Of a stretch of 64,000 bases of DNA, positions 1-14,990 are shown one piece after another (within the stretch, counting starts at the first letter, position 1; every line of letters begins with the position of its first letter). Origin of the DNA: Gavia stellata (lineage: Eukaryota; Chordata; Aves; Gaviiformes; Gaviidae). The DNA is taken from the NCBI RefSeq assembly GCF_030936135.1, contig NC_082635.1, positions 62,001 to 126,000 of the forward strand, given 5' to 3'. Both the position numbers and the translations under genes were made by a program. A model generated the notes under the pieces. The model worked only from the letters and a program-made list of their open reading frames with translations, was not told where the DNA came from and ran no database searches.

Positions 1-3000
1 AGCCCTGCCCTGTATATTGGTTAGACCTGAAATAAGGGTTGAGAAAATTGCGTTTGGCACCAGCTGATCATCTTCTGCGAGCCTTGGATCCCCTGCCCCG
101 TTGTGCCTGGGAGTAACAAGGGTTGTTCTCTAGGAGAAGACCCTGCAAGGAAAGGCCACCGCCACTTGGCAGGAGGTCTGCGATGGCTGCAAAGCAGCTG
201 AGCATCCTTCGGGAGCTGCGAAGTTCAGCAGCAAAAGGGCAGCAAGCTCCCTCCATCGAGGGCTCGCAGGCATTTCTCTGCTGTGAAAAACAGCGGGGTC
301 GAACAACCACATATTTCCTTTTCTTTGTGGTTTTAAAACACTGATCTGTTTAGGCTTGCTGCTAGAATTGAACCTATTTCTTTCTACTCCCTCCACTTAA
401 CCGCCACAAGAGACTTGAGGTGCGGAATCACTCTTTGTTTCCAGCTGGAACGAAGCACGGTTCCTGGCACGGGTTCCCCGGGTGACGTTCTCACGAATTC
501 GGAAATAGCCGTGCTTGGAGCTGCCGTCTGTCCTGCTCAGCTGCTGCCGAGGCTAAAATACGTGCAAACCCCCTTCTTTTCGGTGCGAGGAGAGCATGGG
601 TTCCCTTCATGCTGAACATGCTCGAAACAGCAAGGGCGCTTTGAGTGGTTCTTGCTTCCCTGATGGCTTGTCAGGGACACTCTTTAATGAGACAAGGAGT
701 CTTAGAGCAATGCAATTTTTCCATTTTTCCTTTTTTAAGCTGAAAACTGAGGTGGGTAGGATGAGCGGTGGTATGTAGAGCTCCACGCTACCCATCAAAG
801 GGATCGGGGTAATGCTGTCTTGAAGAAGGCTGTTCTGTCTACCAGAGGTTGATTATTTTCATAGCTTCTAATGATTCATTAAACCAGACCTGGGATTTAA
901 GAGGAAGTTGATTTTTTGTGTGTGTGTGCTAATAAGAGCTTGCTTGAGGGTTGATGTCCATGTGAAACGCCAAGATTCATGCATTCTTCACGCAAAGTGA
1001 GTTGTCAGTCTTCAGTATCTACTGGATAAAATCACTAGGTAACGCAGAAGAGCGTAGCTCACTCCTCCTTTCCCACGAAATGTGTTTTAAATGTATGGAG
1101 GATAAGGCAGACGTCTTGCTTGGACTTGTCCTTTTAAACTGACCATGCAGGTGGCAGCCTTCAGATGCGACCGGAGCCTCTTAGCACTTGCAAAAGAAGC
1201 CAGATTATTTAGCTTTTTTTCTTCTTTTCACAGCTCTTCCTTCTCTCACTGTAATTAGAAGCCATTTCTGTGTCTGAAATTACAGACTCTTAAATTCACC
1301 TGAGAGCAGATCCCTTTCACTGAATTCCCCAGTAGTATTTATGCCATCAGCAACAGAGAGAAATCCTAGAATAGTGTTATTGTGTGGCACTTTGAGATTA
1401 TTACAGAGCTACAGATTTTGCTGTGATGGCACATTTTTCTTCCGTTCTTATTTTTCTGTCACGAAATGCAATACGCATAAGCAGTGCTAAACCAGGTCAT
1501 GAGCATTAAGTTGTCTGTATCTGTGCCTGCTTAGTGCTGGTTTTCTGCATTATTTTAAGCCCAAAGTGGGTGTTCTTAGTTTCATACGATTGGTTTTGGG
1601 GTTGGGTTTTTTTTTTTGCATCGAAGGCGTGGTCTAGGGTGGCTAAATTATCCTGATTTAAACTGAATTTCAGGTAGATGGATATAGAGGTGGAATTTGT
1701 GGATATTTTCCTATCAGACTGAACTGCCAGAGCACCAATGAGCAACTAAATGGTAAGATCTTTATTTTTTTTTTTTTAGGCCCAGTGCTTCCTTCTACAA
1801 CAGCTCATTAATCCTTTGAATTCCCTTGAATAGCAGGATGCCCTAGGGCTGGATGTGTATGTACACGGGTTCCCCCTGGTTTTGTATTTCCAAGGGATAT
1901 TTGCATGAGAATGAGTAACAGCCCAGCATTTTTGTGTCGGGATTCCTGTGCCAAAACGAATTAGCCTTATTCACAGAATTAAGGCGAAGAAAGAGGAGAT
2001 CGTGGCTGCTTCTGCCTTGCATTGAAGGAAGTGGTTTGTCCATGGTCTTGACCCGTTGTTGGCTGGGATGTGTAGGAGAGGGACCTTTGCCTGTGACTGC
2101 TGTGCAACACTGGGAAAGCTGTTGCCTTTTCTTGCAGCTTCTTTACCTTTTGGCTTTTACTTGCTTCACCTTTTTTGAATTAAACCTTCCAAAACTGCCT
2201 TTTTCCTTGTTTATTGATGGCCACAAGCAGAGCGCGGCACAGCAGTGCCATCCTACCGTGCGTAAATATTTAGAGCTGTTCAGCCCATTCTGTATTACTC
2301 GGTTTTGTCTTAATGCTTCGCCAAATGCTCAGGTTACGGCAGCGCAGGTCTGAGCGTTTGTCTTTAGGTCAAGTTTTACCCCAAAATATTCTTCCTCAGT
2401 TATCTTTTAGGATGACTGATGTTAAGAGCACGTGATTTATTGAACCTTGCCTTTTTTTTCTGGACCTCTCTCCAGGTCAGAGGGTTGCTAGGCTGAATGT
2501 CTTGCCCAGAAATTACTTGTCTTAAGGAAAAAAAGCCCAACTTATAAAGAAAAGGGGGAGAAGGCTTAGCAAGGCTTTGGTTCTTCATGACACCGCTTCT
2601 ATTTCAAGGTAGCGGAAGGGTCTCCTCAACCTGCAGCTTGTGCCACTTGTGGAGGTTTAATTCATTCTCATTTTGAAGCCTTGAATTTGTGTCTCCCCTC
2701 TTTTTTTTTAATGAAAACGTTCTTCCTTGAGTCACGGTAAGGAAGATCTGAATTGCAAATTATGTTCCATCAGAGAAAAGGAGGGGGGTTCCCCAACCCC
2801 CTGACTAATCATACCCAAGCAGAGGAAATCAGTAGTGCTATTAAAGGAGCCAGGATGGGAAAAACAAATGAGACTGGGTGCTTTTCCTACATTAATGTAA
2901 CCGAAGATCGATGCTTAGCTCGCTTCCTGCTTTTCTCTGAAATAAAATGCCTCTTCTAGGAATATTTTTATAACAGCACTGGGCTGTCTGCAGTTTCCGA

Positions 3001-6000
3001 ACTCATTCCTGTTGGCTAATTTCATAATTTCTTCCCCTGAACTTCCAATTTAGCACCCACACCTTACTAATTAGCAGAGCTATGAGCACTGACGGGGAGT
3101 TCTTTGGCAAACTTACAGATTTCAGACAAGTAGTTGGCTGAGATGGGCGGAAAAGTGGAGGATGCAGAAAACGGAGGTACTGTGAATTGTTCAGATGGCA
3201 TTTAGGGGTCTTATTTCCTCCTCCTTCATTTAATTAGAAATTAAATCTGCTTTTATGCCACCTATGTTATATATGTGACTTGTATATACCACTTAAGTCG
3301 TACATTTCTCTGCCAGTACGTTAGACATTGCTTAGCAAGCCACCTTAGTTATTACTTTGCAGCAAGATAAAAATCCCTAAAAATGAGCTGGAGATGATGA
3401 TGAGTGGCCTCCAGGTTGGAGAGGAGCGTTTGGAAGCAGTGTTTTATTTGGACGAGGACCGGAATAGCGGGAGCTGGATACGGGGGGTGGTGGTGGAGGA
3501 AAAGAGCCTGTTGGGAATATCTGCAGGAATCAGTGGTTTGATCTGTTTGAAGCTTTTGCTTTAAAACGTAGATCAGCCACGCCTGTGAAGAGTGAAAACC
3601 ACAGTCCTTGTCACACTTTTGATTTGCTGGCTGGGGGGGGGCATGGAGGTGTCCCTTTTTCCTTCTTTATTTTTTCCCTCCTTTGTGAGGATGTGGTTGT
3701 GTGTGTGGTGGGTTTGGGGTTGGTTTTTTTGGTGTTTTTTGTTTTTTGCGTGTTTTTTGTGTTTGTGAGGGTGGTTTTTGTGTGGGGTTTGTTCTTTTTT
3801 TTAGCTATATCTGCAGCTGTCCTACATAAGCTGCTTAACTTTGCAACTTTGGCAACCAGAGGGTAAGCTGCATCTTTCCCCGGAAGGGTCTGGAAACTGC
3901 CTATGTCCGGGCACGTATCCTTTCTTTTAAGGAGGAATGAGCTAAGATTGGCTTTAACAGTTCACGTGCTCCCTAAAACTAGTAAAGCCACTCCAGGTCT
4001 GGTTCTGCTGTGCGATGCGGTGTGCTGCAGAAACCTCAAAATTATTTCTGAAGCCAAGTTCAGCTGTGTCAGCATGCCACTGGAGGTGAATTAGCCTGAC
4101 AGAGCCAGAAATAATTAACCTCGGGTGCAGAGCTGTGCTAATGCAGCTGCACTTCAGTGAATTACAGCATGAGCAGCTCTGTGCCTGAAGTAGATGTTTT
4201 CCTGCTTGCTCAGAGACCGTTTGGACTCCTCTAATCCTGCGCTCCGCTGGGGATGCTGGAGCTGTGCTGATGAAGAAGCATTCCCTGACCCTGATAATAT
4301 GAGGTCTTGCAGGAGATCCTAGTCCTGCTCAGCCCTCCCTACCCCAATTTGCAAGGAACTAATGCTGCTTGGATGTCCTTGCGCTCTTTGGAAAGTCTCA
4401 GTGCTCCAGCAAGTGCTGGCTGAATGGAAATTATTTGGCCCATTGTTTCGGAGTTGATGGTAGGAGGAGAAGGAAGATGTTGAAGTCATTGGGCGTGATG
4501 GTCTCTGAGCAGTGCCTCTGTGACGTTGCAAGATCGTATATATCCACCTGCAGTGAACTTGTTTGGGACCTGGGTGGCTTCTACGCTTGCCAGGGTGCTA
4601 GAAGAACATAATGCCACCTCCAGAGTGTCAAAGTGGATCTTCAAAGCTTCATTCATTCATCTGGAGACCTTGGAGCATCCGTGCTTCGCTGCCTGGCGTG
4701 GTTCACGGACGTACCAGGGCAACTGCATGGGTCAAACTGGTGCTGATGCTACACTGGCAGTGTTTGAAGGCACACGGGAATGACCTCCGCGGCTGCCGCA
4801 TGGTTAAACAAAGGGGATGATGCTAAATTTGCAGGGGAGACTCTCGTGGTTGCCTTCATACCATTCAATGGAAGCAGAGCGCGGTCTTTAAATGATTTTG
4901 CCCATTTATTCTGCTGTCTATGAAAATGGCGATAGCAAATGAAGCATCGTAACGTTTGCATTTTCTCAGCAAAATTAGGTATTGAAAGGTAAGTGGCTCT
5001 TGGACCAGGCAGAGACCTGGTTAAATATACAGCTAACAGATTGCATGGCCTGACAGCACGCCATGGGAGGAAATATCAGGCATCAGCAGACGTGGTCAGT
5101 TTACAGCTAGATACACTAAATATTTTGCACTCTGGAGGAAGCCTGGTAATATTTCTTCTGCAGAGTCGTCGTCGTGGCTTTTTGTGGGGCGGCGGTGTCT
5201 GTGCGTGTGGGTCTGGTGCTGCACACAAGGACGTACAGGCTTGGAGACCAAAAGGACACGTATGTTGGTGGCACATGGAGCATCCCACTGAGGTGTGCTA
5301 TATAAATATGCAATAAATATGCAAATGGCTTGTGTGGGTGGTGTGGAGAAGGGCAGATGGAGATGTGGATAGTTAAACTGGCTTTTCCCATGGTTACACA
5401 GTATGTAGCTGGGAAAAGAATTTATTTTATATGAATATATGTTTTCCTGATGAGCGCTGTGGTCTTGTTGCTGGTTTGTGCTTACGGGATGGATGGTTTT
5501 GTGCACGTTTAGCAGGAAATTTCCTTGTTCCCTGGAGTCTGCAAGGACATCTCCAGTGGGAATGTACTTGATGGCGTAGCGTTTTCAGAAGGAATATACC
5601 CCTGGAACGCACTGGGTGTCAATCCTACATAGCAGACCTGAGGATAGCAGGGCTTTCCAGTGTTTTGCAGGAATGCTTTGAAAAGTATCCGTGTTTGCTA
5701 GCGCAGACATGGAGAAGGAACAGGAGAGGCTTATCTGGACCGGCAGGCTGCGAGGTGCTGATGCACCTTTCTTCCCCCATCTTGTGACTCGGTGCGAAAT
5801 AAGTCCAAACACTATTAAGGTGATAACACTGTTAAGGCCAGAAGTGTCAGGACCTGAGGAAGAGGCCGGAGTGCTTATCAAAATACACTTAAACATTTTC
5901 AGCCTCCAGCCTTTCAGGCCGTGGTATTGGAGAGGTGTCTGCAGGTAATTCCGCATCTACGGAATTTAGACAGCCCATAGGTGCCATGAGTGATGGGTTA

Positions 6001-9000
6001 CAGAGTCTATTAATTACACAGAAATCAGATTTGCTCTCTGGGGTTGACTGTCTTTGGGCAAAGCGCGCGTGGGAGGAATTCATTCACAGCTCTTTGGAGC
6101 AAACCAGCCGTCTGTGAGCGCCAGCGGTGGAGGTGTGGGCTTGGAGATGGCTTCTCTTCGCCTGGTCTGGTTGGGTCAAGGTTTGGGGAAGCTTCTGCAT
6201 GGTTCGTTGCTTCCTTGGGTTTCCAGTAGCTGTGGGAAAGCCATTTCAGGTCTTTGGGTTTGCTAATAAGATCTCCTGAAAGCAGGAGACGCTGTGTTGC
6301 TTGGCAAAGGCAGCGACTGGGATCCAGTAAGGGCTATGGACACTTAGCGGAAAATCAGGATTAACAGTTATACAAGGAGCGTATGGGAAGACTAAAGCAA
6401 CAAGGCAATGCTGGGACCATATAAATTTGATGGGGACCGCACTGTGTTGTCGTGCAGCCCTATAAATGCCACAGAGGAAGCTTTCCGTACACAAGTCTTA
6501 ACCCGCTGGAAATGCAGCACAATTTTCCTTTTGCTCTTTTTTTTTTTTTTTTTGGCTTGGTACAAGGCTTACCAGCTACAGTCTGGGGAAGATTGTCGCT
6601 TTGAGAATAAGGTCAGTTCAAGAGGATTCTGGATGTTAAAATGCAGCTAATTCAGTCGGACGCGGCAACCCTGGGGTATCAAGAAGCTTCTGCTCTAGTA
6701 CAGTAAATCTCAGCGTCACAGTCTTCATTACTTTTTACTCACTTGGAACATAATCCTCCCCTAAAACGCTCTGAGAGATAAGATCGTGCCTAGACTTTCA
6801 GGTCTGCTTTTACATTTGCATTTTTCTCTGTGGCATGTGCTCTATCAGGAGCTATTTGCCTTTGTCTGGGTGCTTTTGGAAAAAAGGCTTTTCTGCATCT
6901 CAAAGCATATTTGAATTTAACAAGAGGATGGTAATGCCTTTCCTGATATATGCTGCATCTTTTAAAGTTGCTTTCTTGCGTGTATAATAGTCGTTATTTC
7001 TCCATCTCATTTTCATTCTTTTCAGCTGTTTGCAAAGGTTTTACAAAAGCTGATTCACCAGTGACTGCCATGTAATACAATAGTTGCTGCCTTTTAGATG
7101 GTGTTAAAATGAACCTTTAAAATTGTGCCTATAAAACACCAATTTATCAAATCCTCCTGAAAAGGAGACTGTCAAAGCAGAGTATTTTACATGTTTATTG
7201 TATTATTATTAAAAGCTTGTGAAATATATGTTTATACTGGATAGTTCTAGTCTGCATCTGCATCCCTCAGTAAAATGTCTGAGGGAATTCGAGGGATTAA
7301 AATTTTTTTCCTGTTTTTCCCCTTTTAAATCCACACCTCCCCCTTTTTTCCCCCCCCCTTTCCAGTATGTTTTCTAATGACACTTGTGCGGTTATTGCTG
7401 CTGAACAAAAATCCGGCACTAGGGTCCTTCTGTCAAGGTGTTTATTAACCTTTGAAGCAGGATGAATTCTAAGGCGTGGGGGGAAATAAACCACTCGCTG
7501 GGATGAAAAGAGACCGTCGTTAGCTGCGGAGGCTAACGAAGCTTGGCACAAGCTGGGTTTTGTTTGCAAGCATTCTTCTTTCCCTTCATAGAAGGGGAGA
7601 GAACAAAACATGATGCCTTTCAGTGGCACAGCGAAATGTGCTTCCTGCAAGTATTTGAGAGATTACTGTGATAAGCGTAGAGTAAAAGCATGTCTTAGAC
7701 TCCCTGGAAAAGCAGGAGGAAATAGTTAAAGTAGTTAATTGTATAGCTGCCTCATAGCTGTCAGCTGTGTCAGCTCATCCAGGTAGCGGGGGTGCAATGC
7801 TTCTCAGTTCCTAGAAGAGGATGTTGCCGAATGGGAGGTGGCGCAGAGGATGACGTGCATCCTGATGATGCAGAACCTTGTCTCGGGAGAGGTTTTAAAA
7901 TAAAGGATGCATGAGGACTATCATGAGTTCCCAAAAGACTGTGGGGAAGGCGGAGCTGGAGCTTGGGCTGTGAGAACATCCCAAGGCTGGTGGGTGTCTT
8001 ATGGACCTGGTGGTTTTCCACGAACCTGGTCAAGAGTTTGGGACGTCATCCCCTTCGTGGTCTTCTGTTGAGATGTGCAGAGCAAAAGGGCAGCTTTCGC
8101 CCCCGTAAATGTCTGAGCCAGCTTTCCTGGCTGCTGTCCTGCCAGCACGATGGCTCAGCACCCCGCATAGCTTTGGCAGAAGAGCCGTCCAACACCAGGA
8201 TGCTCAGATGGCCGAGTCGGGGGGTGCGTGGTCTGCGTGGCACGCGCACGTCACATCTCCTAGCCTTTCTTGCTTCCGGGCTAAATGACGACGCTAGCGA
8301 GTGTAGCTGGCTTTAGACGTGTCCTTTCTTACTCTTGATGGGATTTCTCTAGGTGCGCACAGTTGTTTACCAAAACACGACAGCAATTTTTCAGAGTTCT
8401 CCGGTGGTTTGGGAATGACTGGATTGAGTCAATTTGCATGCGGGGATATGAGAATGGAAAGGTTTGGGATTTTAATGGGGTAGATGGGAATAAAGGTCTC
8501 AGCTGGATTAATGTGCAAGGAATTTGGAATATATTGATAGCTTTGACACAAGTGGTGTGTGCGAAGCCAAGGTGGAAAGGCAGAGCTGCTTATCTTGTTG
8601 TAAAGCAGGACAAGTTTGCATCGTCAACTTTCACAGCTAGGCAAATCACAGCAATTCCCATAGAGGCTAGATGTTTTCTTTGGTCATATTATTTTTTTTT
8701 TCCTTCTTAAGCCAACAGCTTTGTGGCATTAACTAATTGGCTTTAACTTTGAGGGAGTTAAAGCAAAATAAATCCCCAAGTGGATGATTTTGTTCAGAAT
8801 AAAAATGCATTCAGTCACCGTAGATGAGTAGAGTCGGCTAATCCTGATTTGCAGCCATTTAAATTGGGATTAAAAGTGGTCACACGAGGACTAAGTGCAC
8901 TTTAAATAATCTACCAGGAATGTAATTCAGATTAAATAGCTTGTGTTCTCGTAAAGGCAGTGTGTTTTGGATTATGGCACCTCTGCGTGGCATGCTCTTC

Positions 9001-12000
9001 CCTTTCCTTTTTCAGAGTGAAAAGTAAACTACTGCTGTAAGTCACAAATTGAGCAGACATTCCCCAGCAGCTTTTTTCTGCTGTATTTTTTTACTTGCCT
9101 TTTGGATTGTGCTTTGTGACGTGCATTTAATTAATATTCCACATTCCCCTACATTGTAAAAATGTGAAATTTATAAAGAAAATATTTAACATATTAGATA
9201 ACCTAAAATCCAGCCTTGGTTGGGGGAAACAAAGTAAATAAACCAGGGGAAAAAAGTATTTATTTGTTCTGTGTGCTAGAAACTGTATTATTAGTCAATA
9301 ATGGGACACTGCTCACCCACACAGATGGTGAAGTAAGACGAGAAAAGCAAGTGTTTTGGGACTGAATGGGGATAGGATCCCTGAAGATGCTTTCGGTGGG
9401 TTTGCTGGGAATTCAGACTGAGAGGACCTTCCACGTTGTCCTTCCAGCTGGAACGGTAACTCCCTGCAGGCTCCAGAATGAGTGTCATAGGGAGGTATTC
9501 ACTTCCATAGGCATCTTGTTTTCTTTCCTCCTTTAGTGCAGTGGCTTTTCCTGTGCCCCAGAACTCCTCTCCTCCATTTCACATGGAGGGATGCTGTGAT
9601 TGCTGATGCTGACACGTACACCAAGAGCCCAGACTTACATTGGCGCACATGTAGCACGCTTGGGCAGCCTCCTGAAATGTTTTTGATTCATTTTCTGCTT
9701 AGGATGTGCTGCTTTTAAACCGCTTCAGAGATTTTGGGGGTCTGCAGAACAAGGATAAACTGTGATGCCCTCCAGTGATGTGCTGAGAGACGGCCAGATG
9801 ATGCACCAGTTTGTCATCGTGTTTATTCAGAGGAAGCTTGCGAGCTTGCCAGATTTATGATGTTTATCAAAACTGTGCAATCTCTCCATTTTGAGACCGG
9901 CCGTTCAGCCCCAGCGGGTAGCGCTTGCCACAAGTACGTGGGCTTGGAAGAGACCTTGGTTTTACCTTGCCCACCCCAGTGCAGGTTTCACTGGGGACCA
10001 CAGGGGAGAGGGTGATGGTCAAGAACTTAAATGGCTCTCATTCATCATTGTTACGGGTTGTTTGGTAAACTGACATGTCCTTAAATGATAAAGAGAAAGG
10101 ATTTAGCTTTACCTGATGCACCTGTTTTCTCTGCCTGGGAGAACAGAAGAATTTTACTTCAAGGGTTTCATTAACACTTCTCAAGGTGATATAATCATTT
10201 ATGTGAGAGCAGGAGAACTTGCTAAAGGACTCTTAATGAGCCCTCTCCACTGTAATTTCATAGGATTGCAGCCTGGATAGTGCTTTTCATGCGTTAAAGC
10301 GGCAATTGCGATCCCAAATTAGCACCTGGCTGTGAGCTGAGGGGTCATTTTGCACTACAGGGAAAGAGCAGAACAGCCCCCAGTGCTTTCTGGCAGTGGT
10401 TAATCCTGTAGCCTGGACTCACCTGCTCGGCGTGGGTTCTGTGCTGAGCGGTCAGGTGCGGGTTTGCTATGCTCGCTCAGCATATACGACCCTACAGCAT
10501 CGTGCCTCTCTCTTCCCATTTACTGAGTGTTCTTCAGCTGTAGCACCCTCCATGCACTCCAGGATTGTTGCTTTGCTCTCTTCACGTGCTCATATCCTTG
10601 CCCTCTCCAGCTGCAGTAATTATACACCACAAATTGCAAATTGTGACCTCTCCGCTTAGTACACATTTTCTTTGCCTTGGTCAAAGATGTGACTTGGATA
10701 CTTCTCCAAACAGAATGATGAGATAGCGCCTATCTGTCCCACTTTAGCCTTTGAACTACCCTCTGCTTCCAGGATCGTTAATCCATTATAGTATTTAGAT
10801 AATTCATCTTGCCCTTGGCAGTATGATATTTAATGTGACACTCTCAGAACTGAGGACATGCAAGCGTTGCTCAACAGAGGGACGATTTGTTTTGTCATTG
10901 CAAGAAAAACGGGGCTTGCATGACATCGTGCAGCAGGTTTGAGATCCAGCTTTGTTTCCACGCTCCGAGTAAAGCCCTACCGGAAAGAGGCAAAGCTGCA
11001 CCGGTATCTCTTTCCCAGACAATGGCTGGCTTTTGCATTTTGGAGGCTTGATAGCAATCCGTGTTGCACACGTAGCAGGCTTTCTGCTTCCAAGCAAGCC
11101 ATCTGAACTGACATTCGTCTGCGCCCGGGAGAGGAGTCTTGTGCAAGCTGTGTCTTGAATGACTTCATGTTGGAGACTTCAGCTAGGTCAACGTTAAGCT
11201 AGGGTCCACAGGGATCTTGAGAGTTGACGACTTCTTGTCTTGTTTCTGCTAAGCCTGCAGTCAATTAGATGGTGGTTGCAGTTCCTTTTGCATTTCAGAT
11301 GAAGGCACCTCCCCAGGCTTTTTAAACATCTGCAGCTTGCAGAGTTGAGCTTAGTTTGTTAGCCCTGAGCTGTCAACTCCTCTGACTCTTAACCACAGGG
11401 AGTTGTTTTTATTATTATTGTGCCATGTGCTTTTTTCTTTTTTTGTGAAGGATACTGTTAGAAGATAAATGATGTTTAGGAGATATTCAGTACAATTAGA
11501 ACTACAGCAATAACCTAGATTTGCTGGAGCAGTGCAGCTATTTATTAAGTCTAAGTGTGCAGGTCCTTAAATTCCTGTTGGGATTTTGTTTGTCTATTGT
11601 TCTGTTTGTACCGGGCGTAATACCAGAAATGGGTTCTCTGCCAGAAACAATTCAAAAGATAAACTGTTCCAACCATGAAAACTTCAAACAAAGCTTTTTT
11701 TTCCCTTAAGACAGAGTACTTGGTGAAACAGCCCCTGGTTTTCTGAGAGCTGGATGTGAGAGTCGAAAGATGTGATGAAAAGGTCTGATCTTGCTTGATC
11801 TTAAAATTGTAGCTACTTTATTTTTCCTCATTGAGACGTGAGCCTTCAGACTAATTTAGTACAGCTCACTCCCTTAACAAGCTACTCTGTTATTACTTAT
11901 TTTGATAGCGCCGCAAGGTTCTGCTTGCGTATGCAAAAAAGGCACAGAAGAGACAGGCACTGAAGATAAAACAAGGTTATTGCAGCGCAGAAGATTAACC

Positions 12001-14749
12001 CGGGCGTTTTTCCATCTGAGCAAGGAAGGGGAATAAATACCTGTGCCAATGCAGGACTCAAGTACCTAAAAGCAGTCTTCTGAATCCCACCTAAACAGAT
12101 ACGAGTAGTGGATAGCATAGACCAAATATTAACAGCAGACACCAAAACGAAATGTATCTTTCAAAAATTAACACAGAGAATGCGCAGATGAGGTGATTTG
12201 CCTGTGGTCTTGGGAATCCTAAGGATAAACTCCATTCCGTTGATCAGAGGATAAGTCTTTTCCCCGAGCGTGATCTTAGAGATGACTGTCATTTTCTAGA
12301 AGGTGACTTGCATTTTTGTGTTTGCTTAGCTTGTTCACAAGCAGGTTGGGAAATGCTGCACATTTCCTGCTGACTTAATGAGCTGCATCGTTCAAACTGT
12401 GAAGCCAAGGTGATTTATTATGGGCTCTGTAGGTTTGAAAATGATGAACAAATATAATTTTTGAACTGCTGCTGGTAGTAGGGTGAAATTTCAGTGAGCT
12501 CAGCTGGGGTGCAATACACTCCCTTCTCCATGAGCCATGGAGATGCTACGGCACGGTTGTGCTCCAGCACCTTCATCCTTGCCGTGATCAAAATTCACAT
12601 TAGTCTCGTTGCCCAACATAAACGTGGAGAAGTTGGTCTGCTTAAGGCATTCCGACTCTTTGCTTTCTACCTTATTTTCTTCCCTTTATTTATAATGGTT
12701 AAACCAACCAATGAGGGGATGCTACGGATTTTTTTATTAGTAGTAGTATTTAGGAGTCTGCCCTCCTCTTCCTTATTGTCCTGGTCTTATTTGTTCTTCT
12801 GAATCTTGGGCTTTAAATTCTGCTGGTGCTCAGTTGTTCCCAACTTACTCTTCCCAACTCAGTCCACCCACTGCGGTTCGTTGCCTTCCTTAGCAAGGCA
12901 ATTGAACTGTCTATCACACTTCAAAAAGGCCTTCGCTAAAACTTCATCCTCTTCAGATCTGTTGGGAGTTTTGAGACTGACAGGTTTTCTTAAGAGGTTT
13001 TGAAACTCCTCAGCATTTCTTAACTTTCCTGTGCCGGTGGTTTATGTTGCCATCTAGCTGTTGACTCATGATAACCCTTTCTGTGTCCGCTTAATGGTGA
13101 AATGTCGAAGTTATACTGCAATTAAAAAATATATACCAGCCGTTCAGTGCCAAGGAGCTGCAATATGGCCAAAAGTAAGGTCAAAATTATGAGTCCTAAC
13201 GCAGCTGTGCTAATGATCCCCAGCAGTGGTATCTTGACACTAATTAACCTTGCAGTGAACGCACATTACCGGTAAAACTCTAAACCAAAGCAAGAGATGA
13301 AGGGCACAAAATCCTCGATGCTAAGCGGTTGCAGGAGGCTGTCTGCAGCATTTTTAGGGTGGAAATTCCCTCTTTTCTTCTCAGGACTGGTTTGGTTGTC
13401 TGGACACCTCCTCCCCAAGAAAACAGAAAGGACCAATGCAATCATGTATTTCACCGAACCCTGGAAGAGCTGCAGGACCTGACCCCGCAGCCCACAGGGG
13501 TTGGGTTGGGTTGGCAATTGCTTCCTGCTTTTGGACAACCTCACCTTACAGTTTTTGGCTTATTAATAGACTGTAGATGTCTAGAACCAAGATTTCCACC
13601 AGCCCTGTCCCATAACGATGAAGTAGTGGAGTTTTTCTTAATGTTTCTGGCACATCTGTGTTCTCCTGGAGAAGACTTTATTTCTCTAGTAGCATAAAAC
13701 TAACAAAATCACTTACTGAATTGCTAGAGTTATATGCAAACCAAGATGAGGCAGTAGGAAAACCACTTCCAGGGTCCGTAAATAAAGTGAATCTCTCTTG
13801 CTGTGTTGTAATATGGTAAATGGCTCTGTCTGCCGGTGGCAAGCTGGAGGTTTTGTTGCCTGCAACACGCACTAAAATCTCATTGCTTGGGGTATCTCTT
13901 AGTACTGATTTTAGAAGCAGCACTCAGCAAGCATCGAATTATTAATCCAACTAGTAAGTTCAGAGTTTATAACTCTTAGGGCATTTTTTTATGTCACCCT
14001 ACCAAGACACATGATGTGCAAATAAATAAAGCAGAGGGATGAGCTCTGGTTTTTTTGGATAACTTCAAGGGGAGCAGGAAGGAAGAAAAACTGGAAAGGT
14101 GGGAAAGAAACAGGGAAACTGTTGCATGCTGTGAATAGTCCCCAAATCCGAGTCACCGTTCACACCATCAGGTCCAGGTGTGACTACAGCCGCTCACCTG
14201 TGCTGAGCGCTTGACACGCAAGGGGAAGGAGAAGGGACAGGCTCGTTTGCACAGAATTGCAGCTAAATGAGGAAATTCCCATCTTGAGGGCCATTGCTTC
14301 ATGAGAAACCAACTCTGCAGAAATAGCGAGTACGATTTAATTCCTGTTAAATAGGTGTGGCATTTTAACTAGGCCAGTACTCCTGAATTTTAGGGATTTT
14401 TCGTCCAGTTTTGCTGCTGAACAGAATGTACTGCTTCCGCATGGTACCTGGCGGGATGCTGAATCTCGGACCAGAGAGACTCCAACGTTTCTCAGGTGCT
14501 CAATTTGATGGATTCTTGAGGGAAATGTCCATGTACTGCTTAGATTGAAATATAGTCAATATAATGTGGTTTTGTACAGGCAGGATAAATAATATAATTC
14601 CTGCTAATGGGAATGGGACCTGTTAATAGCCTGGCATTTAGAGCTGGTTTATGAGCACTGAGGTGCCTGGTGTGGTAGATCTATATTAATTTTATTTCCT
14701 TAGCTTTCTCCTTGGGCACCTGGGGTACGTTACCTTGTTTTATGCAGTG
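1..14749. other. AT-rich non-coding DNA, no gene recognised
   Basis: I see no exon, RNA gene or clear mobile element here. Open frames are short, on both strands, and lack family motifs. The region contains simple tracts (T-runs near 1604, 1766 and 6538; a T/G-rich stretch at about 3,690-3,810). It is most likely 5' flank or a long 5' intron of the LRFN-family gene starting at 34.57 kb, because that gene's first visible exon begins with a splice acceptor and so needs an upstream non-coding exon. I could not locate that exon. Confidence 0.6.
3690..3810. repeat. T/G-rich low-complexity tract
   Basis: Roughly 120 bases made almost only of T and G, with repeated GTTTTTT and GGGTTTGGGGTT blocks. 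Similar tracts or their A/C complements recur near 19.8, 24.3, 29.2 and 33.1 kb. An open frame across it gives a low-complexity V/F-rich peptide and is not a gene. Confidence 0.8.
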
Positions 14750-14990
14750 AATCATAGAATAATTTGGGTTGGAGGGGACTTTTCAAGGTCATCTAGTCCA
14801 ACCCCCCTGCCATAAGCAAGGACATCTTCAACTAGATGAGGTTGCTCAGAGCCCCGTCCAGCCTGACCTTGAATGTTTCCAGGGATGTGGGGCATCTACC
14901 ACCGCTCTGGGCAACCTCTTCCAGTGTTTCACCATCCTTATAGTAAAAGAACTTCTTCCTTATATCTAGTCTGGATGTTTCAGCCTGTGT
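14750..14990 (-). mobile_element. CR1 LINE 3' fragment
   Basis: It begins with the reverse complement of the CR1 3' terminal repeat (aatcatagaat), followed by the typical 'gggttggaggggac', 'catctagtccaacc' and 'ccagggatgtggggcatc' blocks and the 'cttccttatatctagtctg' block. The 3' end lies at the low coordinate, so the element is inserted on the minus strand. It is 5'-truncated, as most CR1 copies are. The upper boundary is approximate. Confidence 0.9.

Noticed and set aside
1934-2353. 139-codon plus-strand frame in the 5' region
   Set aside because: Hydrophobic but without a recognised domain. Composition is like the surrounding non-coding DNA.
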